Positions 16,573 through 24,500 of a stretch of 64,000 nt of DNA are shown in pieces. The stretch is from Alistipes sp. (GTDB lineage: Bacteria > Bacteroidota > Bacteroidia > Bacteroidales > Rikenellaceae): contig JAFXFM010000013.1 of assembly GCA_017520545.1 (NCBI GenBank), forward strand, positions 124,001 to 188,000, read 5' to 3'. The position numbers and the translations under genes are program-made. A model generated the notes under the pieces. It worked only from the letters and a program-made list of their open reading frames with translations. It searched no databases and was not told the origin of the DNA. How positions within the stretch are numbered: position 1 is the stretch's first letter; each line of letters opens with the position of its first letter.

Positions 16573-18021
16573 ATGACAATTAGAGATTTGCAACCAAAAT
16601 TGGTTTGGGAGATTTTCGATGATATTACACGTGTTCCACGTCCATCGAAACGAGAGGAGAAGATAGGAAAGTTCTTGGTAGATTTCGCCAAGAGCCACAA
16701 TTTGGAGTATCAGAGCGATGCTATCGGTAATATCGTTATCCGCAAAGCTGCCACAGCAGGTTTTGAGGAGCGCCCTACGGTAATTTTGCAGGCGCATACC
16801 GATATGGTCTGTGAGAAGAACTCGGATAAGGTGTTTGACTTCGATAATGATGCTATCCAAACCTACATAGACGGCGAGTGGGTTAAGGCTGACGGCACAA
16901 CACTCGGTGCCGACGACGGCATCGGTATTGCGGCAGCGTTGGCAATGCTTATCGACGAGAGCGTTGAGCACCCTGCTATCGAGGCTCTGTTTACCGTCGA
17001 TGAGGAGACCGGCTTGACCGGAGCTTTCAACTTGGGCGAGGGTATGGTGCAGGGCAAGTACCTTATCAACCTCGACTCGGAGGATGAGGGTGAGGTCTTT
17101 ATCGGTTGTGCCGGAGGAGTGGATACTTTGGCATATCTGCCACTCGCTACCGAGGCTGCACCGAGCGACTACCTCTATTATAAGGTGTCGGTAAGTGGTC
17201 TTTTGGGCGGTCATTCGGGCGACGATATCGATAAGGGGCACGCCAACTCGAACAAGTGGGCTGCCCGCATTGTCGAGCGTTCTGCGCGACTCTTCGGTGC
17301 TCGTTTATCGCACTTCGACGGAGGAAATTTGCGTAATGCCATTCCTCGTGAGGCTTTTGTTGTATTGGGTGTTCCGAGCAGCAAGGCGACAGAGTTCGAG
17401 AGCGATGTAAAGGCGTTTGGCGAGGCTTTATGTGCCGAGTTTGCCATTGTGGAGAAGGGTGCTAAGGTCGAATTGTCGAAGGCGGAAAAGCCTGCTGATG
17501 TGTTGTCGGAGGCGACACAGCGTAACCTCCTGTTGGCGTTGTTGAGTGTTCCTTCGGGCGTATTGGCAATGTCGGCTGCGATGCCGGGATTGGTCGAGAC
17601 CTCTACAAATCTCGCTTCGGTGAAGTTCCTTGATGATAAAATCGTTATCACCACCTCGCAGCGTTCGTCGGTCGAGAGCGCCAAGGAGTATGCAAAGTTG
17701 CAGGTGGAGAGTGCCTTCGTAGCGGCAGGTTGCGAGGTTGTCCATTCGGACGGATATCCGGGTTGGGCTCCAAATCCGAACTCGACGCTGCTCGAATGTA
17801 CGAAGAGGGCTTATAATAAGTTGTTCGGCACAGAGCCTAAGGTGCGTGCAATTCACGCGGGTTTGGAGTGCGGACTGTTCCTCGAAAAGTATCCGCACTT
17901 GGAGATGGTATCATTCGGACCAACGCTCCGTGGAGTACATTCGCCTGACGAACGTCTCGAAATCGCTACGGTTGATAAGTTCTGGAAATTGTTGGTTGAG
18001 GTGGTCGGAACTATTAGATAA
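16573..18021 (+). CDS. pepD: Aminoacyl-histidine dipeptidase (PepD, M20 family)
   Basis: 482-residue cytosolic metallopeptidase that cleaves dipeptides such as Xaa-His. Metal and catalytic blocks are 'LQAHTDMVCEKN' (about residue 76-87), 'LGADDGIGIA' (about 112-121), 'VDEETGLTGA' (about 145-154) and 'LNLDSEDEGEVFIGCAGG'. The lid/dimerisation domain has 'GLLGGHSGDDI'. The N-terminus 'IRDLQPKLVWEIFDDITRVP' fits the family when the ATG at 16573 is used; the upstream ATG lies in repeat DNA. Its 3' end overlaps the convergent lipoprotein gene by 8 nt. Confidence 0.93.
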   Translation: MTIRDLQPKLVWEIFDDITRVPRPSKREEKIGKFLVDFAKSHNLEYQSDAIGNIVIRKAATAGFEERPTVILQAHTDMVCEKNSDKVFDFDNDAIQTYIDGEWVKADGTTLGADDGIGIAAALAMLIDESVEHPAIEALFTVDEETGLTGAFNLGEGMVQGKYLINLDSEDEGEVFIGCAGGVDTLAYLPLATEAAPSDYLYYKVSVSGLLGGHSGDDIDKGHANSNKWAARIVERSARLFGARLSHFDGGNLRNAIPREAFVVLGVPSSKATEFESDVKAFGEALCAEFAIVEKGAKVELSKAEKPADVLSEATQRNLLLALLSVPSGVLAMSAAMPGLVETSTNLASVKFLDDKIVITTSQRSSVESAKEYAKLQVESAFVAAGCEVVHSDGYPGWAPNPNSTLLECTKRAYNKLFGTEPKVRAIHAGLECGLFLEKYPHLEMVSFGPTLRGVHSPDERLEIATVDKFWKLLVEVVGTIR

Positions 18022-18760
18022 TACTCTTATTGATAATTCGCAGGAAGTATCGGTTGTCGGAGTAGTCAATTACTCCAATGACCGATATTTCGTTTGTCGG
18101 AACCTCCTCCCTGGCGTAGTAGCAGGTCGATAGTATGCGGAGGTCGAAGGTGTTACCCTCGCTATCGACAAGTGTGCGGAATGTTGTTTGTGGAGCATCA
18201 TCTACAATGTTGCACCATAGCATCTTGGGCTCGTCGAGTACGATTCGCACATTGTCGAACCTCACCAAACGAGATATATCGTCAGCCCCAATCTCCGAGA
18301 AGCGTTTCGTCAGTGCCACGACGTCGGAATTTACACCCTCTATACGAACATAACGCCCGAACTTCTCATCGTCGATATTATCTATCGGAAAATCGCCTGT
18401 CGGAGGCAAGCCAAGTTCGATTTTACTGCCTATACGCGCCAACATCAACCCATTGCAGGCGATTTTAACCTCCGAGAATATAGGTAACAGCCTGCTTATG
18501 TTCTGCGACTCTATGGCTATCTCCAAACCGCCCGACTCGTCGATGATAATTGCGCTGTTGTGCAACTCGCCGAGCCAGTCGGTAGCCACAACAATACCTC
18601 TGACTGCATAGTCGCTCACAATGCGATAGTGGTCGCCCTTGCAGAGCGATTTCAGGTGGGCAATGCTCACCTCCTCACTACGCGATGGAGCGTTGTTGGA
18701 AGATGGTTCGCACGCCACGGCGCATAGCATACTAAATATCGTCAGTAGCAAAAATATCAT
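18014..18760 (-). CDS. DUF5689-type lipoprotein, copy 2
   Basis: 248-residue probable lipoprotein with a hydrophobic leader and a lipobox ending at Cys in 'MLCAVAC'. The body resembles DUF5689 proteins: 'YRIVSDYAVRGIVVATDW', 'SAIIIDESGGLEIAIE' and a C-terminal OB-like part with 'TNEISVIGVIDYSDNRYFL'. It is a paralogue of the preceding gene, with the same strand order. The ATG at 18760 overlaps that gene's 3' end by 29 nt; a TTG two codons earlier is also possible. Function is unknown, and a cell-envelope location is inferred from the lipobox. Confidence 0.75.
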   Translation of the reverse strand: MIFLLLTIFSMLCAVACEPSSNNAPSRSEEVSIAHLKSLCKGDHYRIVSDYAVRGIVVATDWLGELHNSAIIIDESGGLEIAIESQNISRLLPIFSEVKIACNGLMLARIGSKIELGLPPTGDFPIDNIDDEKFGRYVRIEGVNSDVVALTKRFSEIGADDISRLVRFDNVRIVLDEPKMLWCNIVDDAPQTTFRTLVDSEGNTFDLRILSTCYYAREEVPTNEISVIGVIDYSDNRYFLRIINKSII

Positions 18761-19505
18761 CTCCAAAACGCGGCTTTATGACAAACTGCTCGCCAATCGT
18801 AGCATTTATACTCTCTTTGTAGAGGATACCCTGAATCGTTACCTCCGAAGCGGGCACTTCACTATCTGCAAAGTCGGCATAGGGCGAGATAGAACAGAAT
18901 ATCGCTCGCTCTTCGCTGTCGGCAAAGCGTATATAACCCTCCACCGAGATATCCTCTGCGGGCGCTTGTCGAAGTCCCTCTATGCGAACAAATCTACCGC
19001 AAAGCGAAGTGTCGAGCGACGCTATTTCGCACAATGTCGGCAGGGTAGGCTCAACAGAGCTACTACGAATAATATATTTGTCGATTACCGCCTGTGTCTC
19101 CAATTCGCGTGGCGAGAGGTCGTGCTTCTGCGGTGGCAGACCTATCTGTACAACGCCATTTTCAACTACTGCGGCGAGCCCTCCTAAGCGTAACGATACC
19201 ATCAGCCCGACAGGGTACTGTGTAGCGCTGTTGTATAGGCCGAGCCTAATCTCTGTGCCTCCACTCGCATCCTCTACGACTATCGTGCGATAGAAGTTTC
19301 CTTCGCTGTCGGAGCTCGTTATGCGACCTACGCATACGGTACCGTTTTCGATAATTACGCAGCCATTTCGACATAGGTCGCGTAACTCTCCGATTTTGCA
19401 GTTTGCAAAGTCGTCGAACGCCTCCGACTGCGGTTCATTGTGGCGGTTGTAACAACCACTTGCGCATACAGCAAACAGCATAAAAATAGGCACTAAGTAC
19501 TTCAT
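18732..19505 (-). CDS. DUF5689-type lipoprotein, copy 1
   Basis: 257-residue lipoprotein with lipobox Cys in 'FAVCASGC' (residue 18). It shares with the next gene the pattern 'ELRDLCRNG', 'VCVGRITSSDSEGNFYRTIV' followed by 'DASGGTEIRLGLY', a 'VGLMVSLRLGGLA' strand and 'VQIGLPP'. These match the DUF5689 domain found in Bacteroidota surface lipoproteins. It starts behind a TAAATTTG box and is translationally coupled to its paralogue. No enzymatic motif is seen. Confidence 0.75.
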   Translation of the reverse strand: MKYLVPIFMLFAVCASGCYNRHNEPQSEAFDDFANCKIGELRDLCRNGCVIIENGTVCVGRITSSDSEGNFYRTIVVEDASGGTEIRLGLYNSATQYPVGLMVSLRLGGLAAVVENGVVQIGLPPQKHDLSPRELETQAVIDKYIIRSSSVEPTLPTLCEIASLDTSLCGRFVRIEGLRQAPAEDISVEGYIRFADSEERAIFCSISPYADFADSEVPASEVTIQGILYKESINATIGEQFVIKPRFGDDIFATDDI

Positions 19506-19533
19506 CTATACGGAAAAGTTGGTTAAACATTGG

Positions 19534-19541
19534 CAAATTTA
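19534..19541 (-). promoter_or_regulatory. -7 box for the DUF5689 lipoprotein pair
   Basis: TAAATTTG on the minus strand, 28 nt upstream of the ATG at 19505. Confidence 0.5.
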
Positions 19542-19562
19542 CTAAATATCCCGATTTTTTTG

Positions 19563-19570
19563 TACATTTG
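19563..19570 (+). promoter_or_regulatory. -7 box for the MscS-family gene
   Basis: TACATTTG, 27 nt before the ATG at 19598. Confidence 0.5.
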
Positions 19571-19597
19571 CATTCGAATCACAAAAAAAAGGAATTT

Positions 19598-20512
19598 ATG
19601 CTAACTCTTTTACAAAGTAATCCGGAAAACACGGAATTATTCGTTGCCGATAGTTTGCAGAAGGCTCGTTTGGTCGAGACTGTGCACAAACTCGGCGATA
19701 TTGACTATCGTCATCTCGCTATCGACCTTGCCGAAGATCTCGGTTGGATATTGTTGAAAATAGCGGTAGCAGTTGTAATCTACCTTATTGGTAAGAAAGT
19801 TATCAAGTGGGTGATTGACATTATGGATAAAGCTTTTTCGCGCCACAAAGTCGAGGCTTCGTTGTGTAAGTTCTTGCGCAGCTTGGTTAAGGCGTTGTTG
19901 ATGACTCTCTTGCTGATGGCTATCATTCAAACCTTGGGCGTGAACACCTCAGCCTTCTTGGCACTTTTTGCATCGGCAGGTGTGGCTATCGGTATGGCGT
20001 TGAGTGGCACTTTGCAGAACTTTGCAGGTGGCGTGGTGTTGCTTTTGCTCCGCCCTTACAAGGTGGGCGACTACATCGTGGCTATGGGACAGTCGGGTAC
20101 TGTCGAGAAGATAGATTTGTTCTGTACGTGTATCAAAACACCTGATAATCAGACTGTTTATATACCTAACAACTCTATTGCAACCTCGATTATCGACAAC
20201 TATTCGCAATCTAAGACTCGTCGTGTCGATTGGACGCTTTCCATCTCGTATGGCGACGATGTAGAGGTTGCACGCCGTGAGATTTTGGCGCTCCTTGCAG
20301 CTGACGGACGCGTTTTGACCGACACTCCGGCGGTAGTCTATGTTGCGAGCTTGGGCGCAAGCTCGGTTGATTTGACAATCCGCGCTTGGGCAAAGAATGC
20401 CGACTATTGGGAACTCTACTTCGATATTAACGAGAAGATGTACAAGGAACTTCCATCCAAGGGTATCAACTTCCCATTCCCACAGATGGACGTACACGTA
20501 AAGAAGGAGTAA
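19598..20512 (+). CDS. MscS-family small-conductance mechanosensitive channel
   Basis: 304-residue inner membrane channel that releases solutes on osmotic downshock. Hydrophobic helices lie at about 42-68, 88-112 and 117-150. The pore helix region contains 'ASAGVAIGMALSGTLQNFAGG', with the Ala/Gly packing typical of MscS TM3. It is followed by the cytoplasmic beta domain ('VGDYIVAMGQSGTVEKI', 'VYIPNNSI') and ends in 'GINFPFPQMDVHVKKE'. The start is the ATG at 19598; the upstream frame extension begins with TTG inside the promoter. It lies 24 nt before the DUF5606 gene. Confidence 0.95.
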   Translation: MLTLLQSNPENTELFVADSLQKARLVETVHKLGDIDYRHLAIDLAEDLGWILLKIAVAVVIYLIGKKVIKWVIDIMDKAFSRHKVEASLCKFLRSLVKALLMTLLLMAIIQTLGVNTSAFLALFASAGVAIGMALSGTLQNFAGGVVLLLLRPYKVGDYIVAMGQSGTVEKIDLFCTCIKTPDNQTVYIPNNSIATSIIDNYSQSKTRRVDWTLSISYGDDVEVARREILALLAADGRVLTDTPAVVYVASLGASSVDLTIRAWAKNADYWELYFDINEKMYKELPSKGINFPFPQMDVHVKKE

Positions 20513-20536
20513 TACTTATATAATATATATAGAGAT

Positions 20537-20947
20537 ATGGAGTTTAAGGATATTTTGGCAATTTCGGGACAGCCTGGCCTGTTCCGCTATGTGGCTCAGT
20601 CGCGCAATGGATTTATCGTAGAGTCGTTGCTCGATGGCAAGCGTATGAATGCATCTGGCACCTCGCGTATCAGTGCATTGAGCGAAATTTCGATGTACAC
20701 CGAGGGCGAGGATATGCCTCTCGCCGAGATTTTTACCAAGATGTATGCATACACCGAGGGCAAGCAGGGTCCATCGGTTAAGGAGGGTAATGCACGTTTG
20801 AAGGAGTTCTTTGGCGTGGTTATTCCGGAGTACGACCGTGAGCGCGTTCACGACTCGGATATCAAGAAAGCCGTTTCGTGGTTTAATATGCTTGTTGAGG
20901 CGGGGCTCGAAAAGTTCGAACTTCCCGACGACAACGTCGAGGCATAA
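20537..20947 (+). CDS. DUF5606 domain protein
   Basis: 136-residue cytosolic protein matching the conserved Bacteroidota DUF5606 family: 'MEFKDILAISGQPGLFRYVA', 'NGFIVESLLDGKR', 'SALSEISMYTEGEDMPLAEIF'. The fold and function are not established, and the family has been annotated as possibly nucleic-acid binding only by inference. It is probably cotranscribed with the MscS channel gene and ends in a strong intrinsic terminator. Confidence 0.85.
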   Translation: MEFKDILAISGQPGLFRYVAQSRNGFIVESLLDGKRMNASGTSRISALSEISMYTEGEDMPLAEIFTKMYAYTEGKQGPSVKEGNARLKEFFGVVIPEYDRERVHDSDIKKAVSWFNMLVEAGLEKFELPDDNVEA

Positions 20948-20978
20948 CAAAAACGCTTCCGCAAGGGAGCGTTTTTTG
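20948..20978 (+). terminator. Intrinsic terminator after DUF5606 gene
   Basis: Stem ACGCTTCC / GGGAGCGT with a GCAA tetraloop, followed by a T-rich run. Confidence 0.85.
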
Positions 20979-20995
20979 TTTAGTTAGGAGGTGCG

Positions 20996-21063
20996 CCCCC
21001 AGTAACCCCCAGTAACGCCCCAGTAAGCCCAAAAAAAGCCGAGCGATATTATCGCTCGGCTAA
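20996..21063. repeat. CCCCCAGTAA direct repeats and adjacent hairpin
   Basis: Three tandem copies of CCCCCAGTAA(C) (10-11 bp period, 20996-21028) are followed by a hairpin with arms GCCGAGCGATA/ATCGCTCGGC (21038-21060) and A/T-rich flanks, which may be a second terminator. Confidence 0.6.
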
Positions 21064-21071
21064 TAAAAGTC

Positions 21072-21160
21072 GTCATTGCGAGAGCCGTAGGCTCGTGGCA
21101 ATCTCCCACATACCATTTAACGAGGAGATTGCCACGGCTTGTGCCAAGCCTCGCAATGAC
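21072..21160. repeat. Large palindromic repeat of the GTCATTGCGAG type
   Basis: GTCATTGCGAG (21072-21082) and GGCAATCTCC (21097-21106) recur inverted as GGAGATTGCC (21124-21133) and CTCGCAATGAC (21150-21160). The whole can fold into a long hairpin. Similar GTCATTGCGAG...GCAATCT elements occur in intergenic DNA of several bacterial groups. Confidence 0.7.
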
Positions 21161-21172
21161 TTAATAGGAAAT

Positions 21173-21380
21173 TCTGCATTTTGCATTTTGCATTGTTTTA
21201 CAAAAAAATTGCGGAGCCCGAAGGCCCCGCAAGTTTATTGGAGCGAAGCGACAAGCCCCCTTTACAGAACCGACGCCAAACCGAGAGCAGAGGGTGCTTG
21301 CACACTTTGCCGAGGTGCGAAGGAGGAAGACCAAAGGTCAAAGGGGGTTTGGGGGATAGGTAACACACAATTTGCTAAAA
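21173..21380. other. Gene-free intergenic stretch
   Basis: It begins with a heptamer array of GCATTTT units (21173-21195), then a GC-rich hairpin GCGGAGCC...GGCCCCGC (about 21211-21230) and a low-complexity tract ending in a G-rich segment with 'CAAAGGGGGTTTGGGGG' (about 21338-21356). No credible coding frame or RNA was recognised. Confidence 0.55.
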
Positions 21381-21417
21381 ATCAAAGAGGCTCGGAAATC
21401 TCCGAGCCTCTTGGTTT
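21381..21417 (-). terminator. Terminator of the GLUG lipoprotein/peptide operon
   Basis: Stem with arms 21383-21396 and 21401-21414 (one mismatch) and a T-run on the minus strand, beginning right after the stop codon of the 44-aa peptide gene. Confidence 0.8.
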
Positions 21418-21552
21418 TTAGTAAATAAGGTCGTCTTCCTCGCCGGTGAAACCAGGGAGCGACGTTCCTGTGCTTACGATGTAGCCTCTTTCGGCTACAA
21501 CCTCAAAAATATCAATCTGTGGAGCAGAATAGCTCAAAACTGTCTTTTTCAT
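21418..21552 (-). CDS. Small 44-residue peptide of the YxAP...STG family
   Basis: A complete short frame: ATG at 21552, TAA at 21418. The product starts 'MKKTVLSYSAPQIDIFEVVA' and continues 'ERGYIVSTGTSLPGF' with an acidic tail. It aligns without gaps to the 46-residue peptide at 60188 over the pattern Y-x-A-P-x-[IV]-x-[IV]-x-[ED]-V-V-x-E-x-G-[YF]-x-x-S-T-G. It lies 36 nt after the GLUG lipoprotein gene and directly before the operon terminator, so it should be cotranscribed. Similar short peptides beside Bacteroidales surface-protein genes are usually left as hypothetical. The function is unknown; there is no signal peptide of normal form. Confidence 0.75.
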   Translation of the reverse strand: MKKTVLSYSAPQIDIFEVVAERGYIVSTGTSLPGFTGEEDDLIY

Positions 21553-21588
21553 AGTCTTCAATCTTTTAACGTTTCACTATTCTGTTTT

Positions 21589-24500
21589 TTAGTTTGCTGG
21601 AGCAGTTGGTTTTGTAACTGTTGGCGCCTCGGTCAGAAGCGACGCCTCTGCGTCCGATGCAGCAGGGGTTGTGCCACCATAAACCTTCGAGAGGTAGTTG
21701 CTTGCATCGATTGCAGTACCGTCGTAGGTAGTGGTTACGCCACTAACGTTTCCGCCTGCATCCACAATAGGCTCTTCGTTGATACCTGTAACAACCATAC
21801 CGCCGATACCGCAGCCCGAAGCAAGGGTTGCATTATCACGAGCGTTGCCCATAATCCAACCAACGAGAGTGTAGCCGGTTGCATAGATATTACAGTAAGC
21901 CTGTGCACCCGTAATAGGAACTTTGGATTGACCTGCAATACCTCCAACGTAGGTCTTAGTAGTAACCATTGTAGAATTTTGGATAGTTAAACTACCGATA
22001 TTCTTGTTTGTTCCAGAGATTGTTACATAAGATGTTGGTTCCACCAACGACACCAGACCTCCTATTCTAAATACATTAGTTGCTTCCACATTGTCGGCCT
22101 CGATTGAGCCTTTATTACCACAATTATTCATTGTGTATACAGGCTCATTCTGGTTCTTCATAAATCCAAGGATACCGCCGAACAAAGTGTAGTTGGTTGT
22201 TTTAAATTGCGTACCTTTTATGTTGCCAAAGTTGGTACAGCCATTGAATGTAATATCGCTAACACGGCCTTTGGTTACTGCATATGAGCATCCTGCGATA
22301 CCACCTACACGCAAATCTTTGATTACTGTCGCCTTGGTTGCAGCCTGAATAGTTATTGCACCTTCATTGTGGCAATTTAAGAATGTTCCGTGTCCATAGA
22401 AGTCTCCGCAGATACCTCCGAGACAGTGTCTTGCGTGGTCTGCAAAGTATTTACCTCCCAAAGAGAGAGCTCCGGTATTGGTAGCACCTGATATTGTGAA
22501 TTTCTGCTCGCCGGTCTTTGCCATATATGTTCCGGCTAAAACGCCGCCAAGGATTACACCTTCACCGCCGCTAACAGTAATTTGGGTTGTCTCTGATGGC
22601 TTGCTATCTGTAGTTGCAGAAACAGCACCGCTATTAGAGCAGTTCTCTATCTTGAAATCCAATGATGTGGATCCGATACCTGCGTATCCTACAACTCCTC
22701 CGACATAGGCTTGTGTTATAGTCTTGTAATCCTCCATCTTGACCTCTCCGCGATTTTGGCAATTGTTCAAATTGAAATAAGAACCGATATTAGCGAAGCA
22801 ACCGGCTATGTGAAGACGACGAGCCTTATACTGCGTTCCATCAGTTTTTGAATCACCATCATAGGTGCTCATCTTATGGTTGGTCGATGTGATATTACCG
22901 TGATTGTTGCAATTGTACCACTCAGTTACATTTGTTTCGCTACTTCCATTCTGAGACAAGGTAGCTGCAAGTCCTGCTATATAAGCGTTACCTTGGCTAT
23001 AAAGATTTTTTGTGGTAATATCTCCATAGTTATTGTTGTTCTGCCATTTGTTTGCAGCAGAGTCGTTAGCCGAACGATAAGCTACAGTTGTGATACCGGC
23101 GATGTAAGTTACGCTACCACAATCGATGTTATAGAGAGAAATGTCTGCACTCGCGCTATTCTCGCAATCCGTTATGCGACCGCTTTTTTTGCTGGATATA
23201 TCTGCATTTGCAATACCAGCGACATAAACACCTTTTAATGTAGCTAATGTTGTAGCATCTTCATCACCTATAGTGATAGCTCCACTATTATTACATTCTG
23301 ACATAAGCTTGTAGGAAAGGTTGGTAATACCTGCAATCATTATCGCATTCGATGGCGTGATATTCTTCACTGTAATACTTCCGCTATTCTCGCATCCCGA
23401 GATATTTTCAGAAACGCTATGAGCAATACCTGTAACACGGAAGTTAGAAGATGTAATAGCACTCTCACCACCAACAGTGATATTGCCACTGTTGCTACAT
23501 TCGGAAATGCCTACTGCTCCATATCCGTTGATACCCGAAATGTAACAGTTCTCGTTGGCGTTGTTGTAGGTAGTTCCGATGTGTTGGATAGCGCCTTCAT
23601 TGTGGCAATCTGAGATATTAACACCATTGTTACGAGCATAAATACCACCGATGAACACAGCCTTTCCTACGCCGGTGTGGTTAATTGCTGCCTTATTGTA
23701 ACAACCCGAAATAGCATCGTCTTCTGGGTCTACGCCACTAACAGGGTTATCTCCGGCTGCGATACCGCCGATATAGATATTACCGGTGTTGGTTGTACTG
23801 GAGTTTGAGAGAGTTGCCTCGGTGTTGTTGGTACAGCCAACGATACCGGCGCCAACATCCGAACCTACAATACCACCCAACTGCAAAGATGATGTGCGGC
23901 CCTCATTGTAAATAGGGGCGTTGTTCGTACATCTTTCAACCTTCGAATTATTGACAGATCCAACTATACCAGCCAAATATATTCTACCAGCATAGCCACT
24001 GTTGTGAATAGCGCCGTTATTGGTGTTGTCCGAGATAGTCATATCCGATACGGTGTTATTCAAAATACCACCCAATATCAGACCACCACATTGTGCATCT
24101 TCGCCGGTGTAGATTTCGCCGTGGTTATCGCAATTCTTTACAGTAGTAACCTCAGGGGTTGCACTGCCTACTCCAACAATGCGGCCCAATATACCGGCTG
24201 CGCTGTATGTTGCAGATACGGTGCTGTTAATAGCAACTGTTCCGTGGTTATCGACATTTGTGAACGACGACTTCGAGTGAGCAGCACCAACTGCACCACC
24301 AACAGCGACGTACACTGATGTCTGTTCTGCCTCAGCAACCGAAGTTATGGTGATATTTACGCGGCTCTCGCAATTCTCGAACGCTACGCCACCTGCAATA
24401 CCTACCAAACCACCATAGTTGATAACATTGTAATTAGACATCGAAGCGGTAGTAGTAAAGGTCGTATTGTTTACAACCATTGTACCCGAAGCCGAAACAT

